From Thermodesulfobacteriota bacterium (GTDB lineage Bacteria > Desulfobacterota > Desulfobacteria > Desulfobacterales > JAUWMJ01): a stretch of DNA of 64,000 bases. The notes under the pieces were generated by a model. That model did no database searches. It was not told the DNA's origin and worked only from the letters and a program-made list of their open reading frames with translations. The stretch spans positions 1-64,000 of the forward strand of contig JAXHVO010000129.1 of assembly GCA_034189135.1 (NCBI GenBank), read 5' to 3'. Shown piece after piece: positions 55,142 to 64,000 of this stretch (within the stretch, counting starts at the first letter, position 1; each line of letters begins with the position of its first letter). A program made the position numbers and the translations under genes.

Positions 55142-57034
55142 ATGAAATTTAAGCAATTTTATAAAAATTTTTTGATCATATTACTGGTGGATATGCTGCT
55201 TCTGGCGGCATCATTGATCGGAGCTCACCTGATCCGTTTTGAATTCAGTATTCCTGTGAATTTCATGAAATCACTGATACGAATACTGCCCTGGGCTTTG
55301 CTGGTAAAATTAATCTGTTTTTACATGTTTAATCTGTATCGGGGGATGTGGCGCTACACCAGCATTTCCGATCTATTCAATGTCATCAAGGCATCCACTG
55401 TTAGTACCTTGCTTGTTGTTTTTTTTGTTTTGTTTAAATCCGGATTTATCGGATACTCGCGTTCGGTATTTCTCATTGACTGGTGTTTAACTGTTTTTTT
55501 TATTGCCGGGTTTCGCCTGGGCGTGAGGATGTTTTATGAGCAATTCAGCAAAGATCAGCCGTCACCTTCTGATTTTCTCACCGCATTCAGAGTTTTCGCG
55601 CACAGAAAAAAAGACAGCAAAAATCTGATTATCATTGGGGCAGGGAATTGCGGTGAAAAGATTTTTCGCGAGATACACAACAACAAAGAATTACAATACA
55701 ACGTGGTCGGTTTTCTCGATGACAGTAAAAATAAAATCGGCAGAACCATTCATGGCATACCCGTACTCGGCCGTATAGATGATATCATCGTTTTAACCAA
55801 AAAGGTAAAGGCCAACGAAGCTCTGATTGCTATTCCTTCAGCACGTGGACGGCAAATGCGCAGGATCGTTGAGCTCTGTAAATCAAGTGCCATCCCGTTT
55901 AAAACAGTACCCGGTTACGGGGAGCTGATTAATGGTCGGGTGACGGTTAATGCCATTCGAGAAGTGGCTTACCGGGATCTTTTGGGCCGCGAAATGGTCA
56001 AACTTGATGAAAAACAAATCGGTGCGTATCTCGCGGGACAAAATGTGCTGGTAACCGGAGCGGGCGGGTCTATCGGTTCTGAACTATGCAGGCAGATCTG
56101 CCGGTTTAAGCCCGGTTCTATTTTATTATTTGAAAGAGCGGAAAGCCCTTTATACGAAATCGAGCTTGAACTCAAAAAAAATTTTGCTGACATCAAGGTG
56201 GTACCTATTCTGGCAGACATTCAACATAAATTGCAAATCGAAAAGGTTTTTCATCAATACGAACCTCAAACTGTTTTCCATGCGGCGGCATATAAACACG
56301 TCCCCATGCTGGAGCTGCAGCCCTGGAAAGCTTTGGAGAATAATATCCAGGGAACGGCAAACCTGCTTGAAATTGTAACAAAATTTAACATTGAGCGTTT
56401 TGTTTTCGTTTCCACCGATAAGGCGGTGCGTCCCACCAATGTGATGGGTGCCTCAAAACGAGTGGCAGAGATGCTGGTATCCGCTCAGAACAGCTGTGGG
56501 CATTCTAAAACTCGCTTTATCATTGTTCGTTTCGGTAATGTGGTGGGAAGTGTGGGAAGTGTGGTCCCGCTTTTTAAAAAACAGATCGAGAATGGAGGAC
56601 CGGTCACGGTGACCCATCCGGAGGTGACACGGTATTTCATGACCATTCCGGAAGCGTGCCAGCTTATTCTTCAGGCAGGTGCCATGGGCAGTGGTGGAGA
56701 GATATATCTTTTGGACATGGGGACCACCATCAAGATTTCCGACATGGCGCGGGATCTTATTCGACTTTCCGGATTTGAACCGGATGTCGATATCAAAATC
56801 GAATATATCGGTTTAAGGCCCGGAGAAAAGCTTTATGAAGAGCTTATTACCGAGGGTGAGAATGTGGTTCCCACCGGTCATGAGAAAATAATGGTGTTAA
56901 AAGGGATGGAATGTAACCTTCAGACATTAAACGGCCAAATAGAAGATTTGACCGCCTTGGCGCCAAAACAGGATGAAGGTAGAATTAAAACCAAACTCAA
57001 GGAAATCGTACCCGAATATTCTCCTGCGCATTGA
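55142..57034 (+). CDS. WbpM/CapD-type membrane UDP-sugar 4,6-dehydratase
   Basis: The 630-residue protein has four N-terminal membrane segments (the first FLIILLVDMLLLAASLIGAH), then a CoA-binding-like Rossmann fold (NLIIIGAGNCGEKIF) and a large SDR domain with VLVTGAGGSIGSELCRQI, FHAAAYKHVPMLE, FVSTDKAVRPTNVMGASKR (catalytic Met/Lys) and VRFGNVVGSVGSVVPLFKKQ. It makes UDP-4-keto-6-deoxy-GlcNAc at the membrane, the substrate for the WbpV-like reductase at 51899. Confidence 0.9.
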   Translation: MKFKQFYKNFLIILLVDMLLLAASLIGAHLIRFEFSIPVNFMKSLIRILPWALLVKLICFYMFNLYRGMWRYTSISDLFNVIKASTVSTLLVVFFVLFKSGFIGYSRSVFLIDWCLTVFFIAGFRLGVRMFYEQFSKDQPSPSDFLTAFRVFAHRKKDSKNLIIIGAGNCGEKIFREIHNNKELQYNVVGFLDDSKNKIGRTIHGIPVLGRIDDIIVLTKKVKANEALIAIPSARGRQMRRIVELCKSSAIPFKTVPGYGELINGRVTVNAIREVAYRDLLGREMVKLDEKQIGAYLAGQNVLVTGAGGSIGSELCRQICRFKPGSILLFERAESPLYEIELELKKNFADIKVVPILADIQHKLQIEKVFHQYEPQTVFHAAAYKHVPMLELQPWKALENNIQGTANLLEIVTKFNIERFVFVSTDKAVRPTNVMGASKRVAEMLVSAQNSCGHSKTRFIIVRFGNVVGSVGSVVPLFKKQIENGGPVTVTHPEVTRYFMTIPEACQLILQAGAMGSGGEIYLLDMGTTIKISDMARDLIRLSGFEPDVDIKIEYIGLRPGEKLYEELITEGENVVPTGHEKIMVLKGMECNLQTLNGQIEDLTALAPKQDEGRIKTKLKEIVPEYSPAH

Positions 57035-57038
57035 ACAT

Positions 57039-58289
57039 ATGGAAAATTTGAATAGAAATAAAATCAGATTGTTAGTTGAAAAAGGTGTCCGTATTCCCAA
57101 CCCTGAAAGTGTTGAAATTGGTAATGAAGTTGATACGGAAAAGATTTCCGGCAATGGGGTTACCATTTATACCGGAAGTAAAATATTCGGCGGCACCACC
57201 CTCATTTTGCAAGGATCAGATATCGGTTACGAAGGGCCGGTGACCATTGATAATTGCCAGATTGGACCTGAAGTAAAGCTTAAAAGCGGATACTTTAAGC
57301 AATCGGTTTTTCTACATAAAGTGAGTATGGGATCCGGTTCACATGTCAGGGAAGGAACCATACTGGAAGAAGAGGCCAGCGTGGCCCATACAGTGGGTTT
57401 AAAACAGACCATCCTTTTTCCCTTCGTCACCCTGGGGAGCCTGATTAATTTCTGCGACTGTTTTATGGCCGGGGGAACAGACCGTAAAAACCACAGTGAA
57501 GTGGGCAGTGCCTATATCCACTTTAACTATACACCGAATCAGGACAAGGCCACCCCTTCACTCATCGGTGATGTGCCCAACGGCGTTATGCTGAATCAGA
57601 AACCCATTTTTCTGGGAGGGCAGGGCGGTCTGGTTGGACCTTGCCGATTGGCCTATGGGACAACCATTGCTGCCGGAACGATAAACCGAAAAGATGAGCT
57701 CAATCCTGGACGACTGATTTTCGGTGGGGCGAGGAAAAGAGGCAGTATTCCTTTTACACCCGGAATGTATCGCAGCGACAAAAGGGTGATACACAACAAC
57801 ATTATTTACATTGCAAACCTGATGGCACTCAAGCAGTGGTATCGTCATGTGCGTTCCATGTTTATTTCTCCTGATTTTCCTCAGATGCTTTTGGATGGAC
57901 TTAAGCAAAAGCTTGACATAGCCATAGCAGAACGGATCAAAAGGCTGGGTGAATTATTATGTTTGCAGACGCCCGATACGGGCATGACGAAAGATACGTC
58001 AGAGAGAGGTATCCGTCAGCAAAACGAGTTGCAGGATAAATGGCCTGAACTGGAAAACGCGTTTAAAACACATAAAAACAAACCAGGCGACCAGAGTATC
58101 AGGGACTTATTTCTGGAAAAGATAGAACTTGGAATTAAAAAATTCGGCCGGGAGTACATTCCGGTCATCAAAGGACTTTCAGCTGAAGATGCCACTCAGG
58201 GAACAAAATGGCTTCAGGGTATCGTGGATGATATTGCTGAACAGGCCGTTAAAATACTACCATCATTTAATAAAAACTTAAAGCACTGA
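57039..58289 (+). CDS. UDP-GlcNAc pyrophosphorylase-related beta-helix protein
   Basis: From ATG 57039 (MENLNRNKIRLLVEKGVRIP) the 416-residue protein shows hexapeptide-type turns (IGNEVDTEKI, VTIYTGSKIFGGTTLIL, IGPEVKLKSG) of a left-handed beta-helix, with conserved GGTDRKNHSEVGSAYIHFNY and FLGGQGGLVGPCRLAYGTTI. It resembles the acetyltransferase half of GlmU-like proteins. The ORF opens 22 codons earlier inside the wbpM-like gene, but those residues look like read-through. It adjoins glmM, which suits a role in UDP-GlcNAc supply. The C-terminal helix-rich part is not recognised. Confidence 0.6.
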   Translation: MENLNRNKIRLLVEKGVRIPNPESVEIGNEVDTEKISGNGVTIYTGSKIFGGTTLILQGSDIGYEGPVTIDNCQIGPEVKLKSGYFKQSVFLHKVSMGSGSHVREGTILEEEASVAHTVGLKQTILFPFVTLGSLINFCDCFMAGGTDRKNHSEVGSAYIHFNYTPNQDKATPSLIGDVPNGVMLNQKPIFLGGQGGLVGPCRLAYGTTIAAGTINRKDELNPGRLIFGGARKRGSIPFTPGMYRSDKRVIHNNIIYIANLMALKQWYRHVRSMFISPDFPQMLLDGLKQKLDIAIAERIKRLGELLCLQTPDTGMTKDTSERGIRQQNELQDKWPELENAFKTHKNKPGDQSIRDLFLEKIELGIKKFGREYIPVIKGLSAEDATQGTKWLQGIVDDIAEQAVKILPSFNKNLKH

Positions 58290-58374
58290 GAACTCGGAGA
58301 ACACAAATCGTCTAATTTTTTAGCATTTCGGTTTTCTTTGCGAACTTTGCGGTTATTATTACGAAAGAGATATA

Positions 58375-59724
58375 TTGGGGAAATTATTCGGAACAGACGG
58401 AATAAGAGGCGTGGCAAATGAATATCCGATCACCTGCGAAATGGCCATGGATATCGGAAGAGCGGTTGCTTACCTTTTTCGCAGCGGAACAGACAGATCA
58501 AAGATTGTCATCGGTAAAGATACCCGAATATCCGGTGACATGATTGAATATGCTTTGGTTTCAGGTATTTGTTCAATGGGACTTGATGCACTACTTACAG
58601 GTGTTTTGCCCACTCCCGGCATCGCCTACATGACTTCGTCACTGGGTGCTACTGCCGGAATCGTCATATCCGCATCGCATAATCCTTTTTATGACAATGG
58701 TATAAAGCTTTTCAATAAGGAAGGTTTTAAGCTGTCTGATGCCAAAGAAGAAGAAATCGAGCATATGTTATTAAACAAACATTCTGATTTAATACACAAA
58801 ACCATTCGTGATACCGGCAGAGCGTTAGAAGTTGAAGATGCGGGTGAAAAATACAGCGGTTTTCTGAAATCAGCATTGCCTGAAGATTTTATCCTGGAAG
58901 GGATGAAAATAGTTATTGATTGTGCCAACGGTGCCACATATCAGGTTGCACCGAAATTATTTAAAGAGCTGGATGCTGAGGTATATTCTATATTTATTTC
59001 ACCGAACGGCAAAAATATAAATGAAAACTGTGGTTCTCAACATACTGAAAAACTTTGCGAAATAGTGCTAAAGACAGAGGCAGACATTGGTCTTGCATTT
59101 GACGGCGATGGTGACCGGCTCATTGCGGTGGATGAGAAAGGAGATGTCACCAGCGGTGACCAGATACTTGCTGTTTGTGCAAACACGATGAAACAAAGGG
59201 ATAAACTTAAAAATAATCTGGCGATCAGCACGGTTATGAGCAATTTGGGACTTAAAGTTGCTTTGAAAAATATGAATATCGACCATATGATGACCGACGT
59301 GGGTGATCGCTATGTGATGGAACAGATGATTTCTTCAGGCGCGGTTTTGGGCGGTGAAGATTCCGGCCATATGATATTTTTAGATCAGCAGACCACCGGT
59401 GACGGTATTCTTACCGCTTTAAAATTGATTGAATCCATGAAATTTGAATCAAAACCCTTATCCGAACTTAAAAAAGTCATGACGGTTTTTCCCCAGTCTT
59501 TGATTAATGTGGAGGTTAAAAGCAAGCCGGAAATGAAAACGCTGCACGATCTCCAGGAAGCGATTGAATCAGTTGAAAAAAATCTTGGAGAACAGGGCAG
59601 GGTGCTGGTTCGCTATTCAGGGACTCAGCCGGTTTGCCGGGTGATGGTGGAAGGACCAACTGAAGAAGAAACCCGAAGATATTGTAAACAACTGGCTGAT
59701 ATAGTTAAGAATAAAATTGGATAG
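58375..59724 (+). CDS. glmM: phosphoglucosamine mutase
   Basis: The 449-residue enzyme interconverts glucosamine-6- and 1-phosphate. It begins GKLFGTDGIRGVANEYP and has the phosphoserine loop VISASHNPFYDNGIKLF, the metal loop AFDGDGDRLI, the sugar-binding GGEDSGHMIF and the phosphate-binding VRYSGTQPVCRVMVEG. The start is TTG 58375 with GAAAGAG upstream. Length is normal. It feeds UDP-GlcNAc, the parent of most amino sugars made in this window. Confidence 0.93.
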   Translation: MGKLFGTDGIRGVANEYPITCEMAMDIGRAVAYLFRSGTDRSKIVIGKDTRISGDMIEYALVSGICSMGLDALLTGVLPTPGIAYMTSSLGATAGIVISASHNPFYDNGIKLFNKEGFKLSDAKEEEIEHMLLNKHSDLIHKTIRDTGRALEVEDAGEKYSGFLKSALPEDFILEGMKIVIDCANGATYQVAPKLFKELDAEVYSIFISPNGKNINENCGSQHTEKLCEIVLKTEADIGLAFDGDGDRLIAVDEKGDVTSGDQILAVCANTMKQRDKLKNNLAISTVMSNLGLKVALKNMNIDHMMTDVGDRYVMEQMISSGAVLGGEDSGHMIFLDQQTTGDGILTALKLIESMKFESKPLSELKKVMTVFPQSLINVEVKSKPEMKTLHDLQEAIESVEKNLGEQGRVLVRYSGTQPVCRVMVEGPTEEETRRYCKQLADIVKNKIG

Positions 59725-59732
59725 GCGTTATC

Positions 59733-59765
59733 GCTGGTGCATTACACTAATTGTAATGCACCGGC
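59733..59765 (+). terminator. terminator-like hairpin after glmM
   Basis: GCTGGTGCATTAC (59733-59745) pairs with GTAATGCACCGGC (59753-59765), a 13-bp stem with a 7-base loop, between the convergent glmM and Bax inhibitor-1-like genes. The downstream TATATTTATATT is only partly T-rich, so termination may be modest. Confidence 0.7.
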
Positions 59766-59775
59766 TATATTTATA

Positions 59776-60480
59776 TTAGTCTCTGCTGACACCCAGAATA
59801 TGTAACAGAAAAATAAACATATTGATAAAATCAAGATACAATGTCAGGGCGCCCATAATGGCGCCTTTTCTAATCACCGCTGCACCCAGTCCATCTGGCT
59901 GCGTCAGTGCCATATTTTTTAATTTTTGTGTGTCATATGCAGTCAAACCAACAAAAATGAACACGCCGAGATAGCTGATAATCATTTGCAGACCGTGGCT
60001 TCCGATAAACATATTTACCACAGTGGCGATAATGATTCCGATCAATCCCATAAACATAAACTGTCCCACACCGGTTAAATCCCGTTTGGTGACCATGCCG
60101 AAAACGCTGCAGGCCGCAAAGGTGGCTGCACAAACAAAAAAGGTGGACGCAACGGATTGCAAGGTATAATGGTACAAGATAACGGAAAGGGTGATACCAT
60201 TTAACGCCGAGTATAGCAAAAAAAGTCCGGTTGCGGTTGAAGCCTTAATCTGCTGTATTTTTCTGGCAATTGAAAATACCAAAATCAGTTCGACGATAAA
60301 CAGACCTAATACCAGCATAAAGTTTTTTCTTAAATAGAATATCAGTTGCTGGTTGCTTATAATATAATAAGAAATGATGCCGGTAATCCCTAAACCGACC
60401 GCCATCCAGTTATACACACTTCTAATAAATGAATTGACTTGTACCTGGGCTTGTGTCTGACTAATGGGCACTGGTTGCAT
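59776..60480 (-). CDS. Bax inhibitor-1/YccA-family membrane protein
   Basis: The 234-residue protein has about seven membrane segments, with a short cytoplasmic N-terminus (MQPVPISQTQAQVQVNSFIR), VYNWMAVGLGITGI and the conserved YDTQKLKN plus ALTLYLDFINMFIFLL at the C-terminus. Relatives are calcium-leak or protease-associated membrane proteins. The start at 60480 is chosen because GGAGG lies eight bases upstream; the longer frame would include that site. The gene is convergent with glmM. Confidence 0.9.
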   Translation of the reverse strand: MQPVPISQTQAQVQVNSFIRSVYNWMAVGLGITGIISYYIISNQQLIFYLRKNFMLVLGLFIVELILVFSIARKIQQIKASTATGLFLLYSALNGITLSVILYHYTLQSVASTFFVCAATFAACSVFGMVTKRDLTGVGQFMFMGLIGIIIATVVNMFIGSHGLQMIISYLGVFIFVGLTAYDTQKLKNMALTQPDGLGAAVIRKGAIMGALTLYLDFINMFIFLLHILGVSRD

Positions 60481-60641
60481 TATTACCTCCAATAGGTTAA
60501 AATGTTTTTACCTGGTGAAAAATGTAAAATCATACATTAATTGAAATTGCCAAAATATTTATATAATTTTCTGTAGCTAATAATATAATACAAACCTGAT
60601 TTATTTCAAGAACGATATTATATTAATCGATATAGACCAAA

Positions 60642-60899
60642 ATGAAGCCGGAACAAATATACCAGGAGCTAAAAGATATTGCCGAAAAACTGGGCATTAC
60701 CGTGTCCGAGCAAAATCTCAGAAAAACAGGTATGGCCGTAAAAAGTGGTTTGTGCAAGGTAAAAGGAAAACCGATTTTCATCATGGACAAGCATAAATCA
60801 ATTCATAAAAAGAACACCATACTCATATCATTTTTAAAAAGAATGCCACATGAAGATATATATGTGGTGCCGGCCGTTCGGGAGTTAATTTCTAAATAA
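60642..60899 (+). CDS. conserved hypothetical protein, 85 aa
   Basis: A small basic protein with a helical start (QIYQELKDIAEKLGITVSEQ), a central CKVKGKPIFIMDKHKSIHKK and an acidic-proline end. It has no membrane segment or known motif. It is divergent from the Bax inhibitor gene across an AT-rich 160-bp intergenic region that probably carries both promoters. I do not recognise the family. Confidence 0.6.
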   Translation: MKPEQIYQELKDIAEKLGITVSEQNLRKTGMAVKSGLCKVKGKPIFIMDKHKSIHKKNTILISFLKRMPHEDIYVVPAVRELISK

Positions 60900-60982
60900 A
60901 TCAATTTAAGAAATAAAAAAGAGGGCGGCAAACAATCTACTACATAATTTATCATGGCCTTTTTCACGATTAGAATAAATCC

Positions 60983-61041
60983 TATATTATGTAAACTTAG
61001 CTATTTTATAAAAGATAAAATTGCTAAGTTTACATAATATA
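60983..61041. repeat. 59-bp AT-rich perfect palindrome
   Basis: TATATTATGTAAACTTAGC (60983-61001) and its exact complement (61023-61041) flank an inner ATTTTAT/ATAAAAT pair with a five-base loop; one T-T mismatch separates the two stems. It lies in the 242-bp gene-free gap before xseA. No run of U follows, so it may be a regulatory or protein-binding site rather than a terminator. Confidence 0.8.
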
Positions 61042-61141
61042 TCTTATCGGACGTTATTGGTTTAAATAATAATTAAGCCGGAATTCCATGTCGTTGTCGT
61101 GAGGAATAAACACCGGACCCGATTTAAATAACAAACCAAAC

Positions 61142-62491
61142 ATGCAACAACCCTCCCCACATATCTATACAGTATCCGATCTGAATTCAGAAATTAAATC
61201 TCTGCTGGAAAACAAATTTACCTTCCTTTGGATTACCGGTGAAATTTCAAACTTTAGAATGCCGGCTTCCGGCCATTTTTATTTCACCCTTAAAGATCAT
61301 CAATCACAGATAAGTTCCGTGATGTTTAGTGGCCAAAACCGGAAGTTAAAATTCGACCTTGAAGATGGGTTAAAAATAACCGGTATGGGCAGAATCAGTT
61401 TGTTTGAACCCAGGGGGACATACCAAATTATTTTTGAATATATCGAACCTGAAGGTATTGGCGCACTGCAGATTGCTTTTGAACAGCTAAAGGAAAAGCT
61501 TCATCTTGAAGGGTTGTTTGACGAAGCACACAAGAAGCCCCTCCCCTTTTTACCGCAAAAAATTACGCTGATCACTTCACCAACCGGTGCGGTTGTCCAT
61601 GACATGGTTGAGATCGCCAATCGACGACACCCCGGAATACGGCTTGAAATTATTCCAGTCAAAGTTCAGGGCGAAAATGCTGAAAAAGAAATAATCAATG
61701 GAATTGATCTGTTAAATAGGCACAGCCATGCTGATTTGGCCATTTTAGCCAGAGGGGGCGGTTCACTTGAGGATTTGCAGGCCTTTAACTCGGAAAAGGT
61801 TGCCAGGGCTGTTTTTGCTTCAAACATTCCAATTATTTCAGCGGTTGGCCATGAAACCGATTTTACCATCGTCGATTTTGTATCTGATCTCAGGGCCCCC
61901 ACTCCTTCCGCAGCAGCTGAACTTGCAGTACCCAATAAGCATGACCTGATTCAATTTATTAATGAAAAAAAGAACTCATTGGAAAATCACATCAAACGGA
62001 TGATCCGTCATTTATCGGTAAAACTAAACGAAATTCAGCAAAGACTCATTGATCCAAAACGTAAAATCATTGACCTAAGACTTAGAGCTGATGATTATAC
62101 CACCCGCCTATCCAATAGCATTCATCATTATGTATCTTATGAAAAGGAAAAACTATCCTGGCGAAAAGATAAACTATACTCATATAATCCTTCGGTTTAT
62201 GTAAATAAACTTAACAATAAACATGATATATTAAGAACTAACTTATTTAATAATATAACTAAATGTATTGATAATTATAAATCAATGCTTAGGGAGAAAT
62301 CGATCAAACTCGATACATTAAACCCGACGGCAATCCTATCGCGTGGGTACAGTATCACACGGACCTTACCTGAACATTCAGTGGTACGTCATACAACCGA
62401 GGTAAATATCCAACAGGATGTTGAGGTTCTGCTTTCTAAAGGAAAATTGAAATGCCGCATCACGGAGGTAAACAAAAAATGCCCAAAATGA
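61142..62491 (+). CDS. xseA: exodeoxyribonuclease VII large subunit
   Basis: The 449-residue protein has the OB-fold N-terminus (VSDLNSEIKSLLENKFTFLW, ITGEISNFRMPASGHFYFTL), the catalytic region ITLITSPTGAVVHDM, LARGGGSLEDLQAFN and ISAVGHETDFTIVDFVSDLR, then long coiled helices. Length is normal. It overlaps xseB by 13 bp, so the large and small subunits are translationally coupled. Confidence 0.93.
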   Translation: MQQPSPHIYTVSDLNSEIKSLLENKFTFLWITGEISNFRMPASGHFYFTLKDHQSQISSVMFSGQNRKLKFDLEDGLKITGMGRISLFEPRGTYQIIFEYIEPEGIGALQIAFEQLKEKLHLEGLFDEAHKKPLPFLPQKITLITSPTGAVVHDMVEIANRRHPGIRLEIIPVKVQGENAEKEIINGIDLLNRHSHADLAILARGGGSLEDLQAFNSEKVARAVFASNIPIISAVGHETDFTIVDFVSDLRAPTPSAAAELAVPNKHDLIQFINEKKNSLENHIKRMIRHLSVKLNEIQQRLIDPKRKIIDLRLRADDYTTRLSNSIHHYVSYEKEKLSWRKDKLYSYNPSVYVNKLNNKHDILRTNLFNNITKCIDNYKSMLREKSIKLDTLNPTAILSRGYSITRTLPEHSVVRHTTEVNIQQDVEVLLSKGKLKCRITEVNKKCPK

Positions 62492-62694
62492 CTTTTGAGC
62501 AATCCATGAATAAACTCGAGCAGATCGTACAGGAACTGGAATCAGGAGATCTGCCGCTTGAAAAGGCAATGACCAAATTTGAAGAAGGAATACAGCTTTC
62601 CAAATTGTGTAATGAAAAGCTGGATGAAACAGAAAAAAAAGTCACCCTGTTAATGCAGGATAATCAAGGAAATATTGAAGAAAAGCCGGTTTAG
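62479..62694 (+). CDS. xseB: exodeoxyribonuclease VII small subunit
   Basis: The 71-residue helical protein has MTFEQSMNKLEQIVQELESG, DLPLEKAMTKFEEGIQLSK and CNEKLDETEKKV, the XseB pattern. ATG 62479 is chosen because GGAGG lies about 11 bases upstream; the open frame further upstream is xseA sequence. Confidence 0.92.
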   Translation: MPKMTFEQSMNKLEQIVQELESGDLPLEKAMTKFEEGIQLSKLCNEKLDETEKKVTLLMQDNQGNIEEKPV

Positions 62695-62733
62695 TGTTGG
62701 CATACCATATCATAACAGATACCGGAAAATAAA

Positions 62734-63624
62734 ATGTTCGACCTGGTCAGCTATTTAGCGCAAAGACAAAAGTTAATTAATGGTTCGCTGGTAAAAATCA
62801 TTGAGGGTATACAATGTCACCCAAGACTCCTTTCTGCCTTAAACTATTCGCTTATGGCGGATGGCAAGAGGCTCAGGCCGATTTTATGTCTGGCAGCCTG
62901 CGAGGCGATCGGCGATACATATGAACCCGCCCTGACAGCCGCGTGCGCCCTAGAAATGATCCATACCTACTCATTGATCCATGACGACCTGCCGGCGATG
63001 GATGATGATCAGTTGAGAAGGGGAAAACAGACATGCCACATTAAATATGATGAAGCAACTGCGATATTAGCCGGCGATGCCCTGCTGACTCTGGCCTTCC
63101 AGATCCTTTCATCACCCGTCAATATAAAAGAAGACCAAGACTCAGTATGGCTTAAGGTAATCCATTTAATTGCCGGTGCATCCGGATACAAGGGTATGAT
63201 CGACGGACAAATGAAAGATATCATGTCTGAAGGAACATTGCTTTCTTTGGATGATCTTGAAGATATGCATGCTTTAAAAACAGGAGCTTTGATTGAAGCA
63301 TCCATTTGTGCTGGTGCGGTGTTGGGACATGGAAGCCCAGAGCAAATCAAACAACTAAAAATCTATGCAAAAAAAATAGGCCTGGCATTTCAGGTTACCG
63401 ACGACATTTTAAATGTTGAAGGAAATCCTGACGTTATGGGGAAAGCGGTGGGTACGGACAAAAACCGTCACAAAAGCACCTACCCTCTCATAATGGGATT
63501 AAAAGAATCAAAAATATTTGCCACCAACCTGATTAATAATGCCTTGAAAGCGATAGAAATATTTGATAATAAGGCGGATCCCCTCAGGGCGATTGCAACG
63601 TATATATTTACAAGAAAAAAGTGA
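62734..63624 (+). CDS. ispA: (2E,6E)-farnesyl/geranylgeranyl diphosphate synthase
   Basis: The 296-residue prenyl synthase has the first aspartate motif HDDLPAMDDDQLRRGK, the second FQVTDDILNVEG and a final TDKNRHKSTYPLIMG segment. It condenses IPP with DMAPP/GPP and supplies the C15 chain for undecaprenyl phosphate and quinones. The xseA-xseB-ispA-dxs order is a classic bacterial linkage. Confidence 0.9.
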   Translation: MFDLVSYLAQRQKLINGSLVKIIEGIQCHPRLLSALNYSLMADGKRLRPILCLAACEAIGDTYEPALTAACALEMIHTYSLIHDDLPAMDDDQLRRGKQTCHIKYDEATAILAGDALLTLAFQILSSPVNIKEDQDSVWLKVIHLIAGASGYKGMIDGQMKDIMSEGTLLSLDDLEDMHALKTGALIEASICAGAVLGHGSPEQIKQLKIYAKKIGLAFQVTDDILNVEGNPDVMGKAVGTDKNRHKSTYPLIMGLKESKIFATNLINNALKAIEIFDNKADPLRAIATYIFTRKK

Positions 63625-63635
63625 CTGGTTTCTAA

Positions 63636-64000
63636 ATGGCAAAGAGTCTTATTGAAAAAATAAATTCCCCTGACGACTTAAGGAAACTCCCTCGATCGGA
63701 TCTACCTCTGTTGGCCAAAGAGATACGCAAAACCATCGTGGATGTTGTAGCTAAAAACGGCGGCCATCTTGCGTCAAGTCTGGGAGCGGTTGAACTGGCC
63801 ATTGCTATTCATTATGTTTTTAATACACCCGCTGATAAAGTAATCTGGGATGTCGGTCACCAGACTTATGCACATAAAATACTTACCGGAAGAAAAAGCC
63901 GGTTTCATACCTTAAGAAAACTTGATGGTATTTCCGGTTTTACCCGCAGCAGTGAAAGCAATTTTGATGCATTTTCCACCGGTCACAGCGGAACCTCGAT
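63636..64000 (+). CDS. dxs: 1-deoxy-D-xylulose-5-phosphate synthase, N-terminal part (runs off window)
   Basis: From ATG 63636 the frame stays open to the window end (about 121 residues). It encodes INSPDDLRKLPRSDLPLLA, GGHLASSLGAVELAIAIHY, VIWDVGHQTYAHKILTG and FDAFSTGHSGTS, the diagnostic thiamine-enzyme start of Dxs. The start is 11 bp after the ispA stop. Confidence 0.9.
   Translation, partial: MAKSLIEKINSPDDLRKLPRSDLPLLAKEIRKTIVDVVAKNGGHLASSLGAVELAIAIHYVFNTPADKVIWDVGHQTYAHKILTGRKSRFHTLRKLDGISGFTRSSESNFDAFSTGHSGTS

Overview
The window looks like chromosomal DNA of a moderately AT-rich Gram-negative bacterium. The housekeeping block at the right end (glmM, xseA, xseB, ispA, dxs), the many short intergenic palindromes and the type of accessory genes suggest a sulfate-reducing deltaproteobacterium (Desulfobacterales-like). 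That placement is inference from protein flavour and gene order, not a database result.

Layout. (1) 1-6961 is a scrambled accessory zone. A composite block (a broken SDR fragment, a truncated wbpB, a nucleotidyltransferase fused to the tail of wbpD, a small protein and an AbiEii-type nucleotidyltransferase) occurs twice, at an offset of exactly 4585 bp. Between the copies lie a DIP1984-like gene, a strong candidate structured RNA that may be HEARO/omega-RNA-like, a Schlafen AlbA_2 ATPase and a decayed HigB-type toxin-antitoxin pair. (2) 6962-23106 is a nonulosonic (pseudaminic-type) acid gene set (pseC, aldo-keto reductase, pseI, O-acyltransferase, beta-propeller protein, WbqC, class III aminotransferase, pseF, pseG, GNATs, spsF-like, Gfo/Idh, DegT aminotransferase) followed by two putative transferases. 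No pseB is visible beside it. (3) 23219-29580 is a CDP-6-deoxyhexose pathway (rfbF, rfbG, 3,5-epimerase-like, C-methyltransferase, reductase) with further methyltransferases. (4) 29568-39442 holds glycosyltransferases, a sulfotransferase, a PglK-like ABC exporter and a GDP-mannose dehydratase. (5) 39462-47973 holds an antisense DUF4143 ATPase, a membrane acyltransferase, a fused flippase-like/Wzy-like membrane protein followed by a frameshifted tandem copy of its Wzy half, and two glycosyltransferases. (6) 48447-57034 encodes amino-deoxysugar synthesis: an L-QuiNAc/L-FucNAc-type trio, a WbpV-like reductase, a WcaJ-like initiating transferase and a WbpM-like dehydratase. An AbiE toxin-antitoxin pair and palindromic repeats interrupt it. 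(7) 57039-64000 is core metabolism, and dxs runs off the right edge.

Together, regions 2-6 read as one large O-antigen or surface-glycan locus. The genes make activated sugars (CMP-nonulosonate, a CDP-branched deoxysugar, GDP-deoxymannose, UDP-QuiNAc types), start the glycan on undecaprenyl phosphate, extend and decorate it with methyl, acyl and sulfo groups, and export and polymerise it. The locus is also unusually full of small selfish or defence-type genes, decayed gene pieces, a MITE-like element and palindromes, so it appears to be a recombination hotspot.
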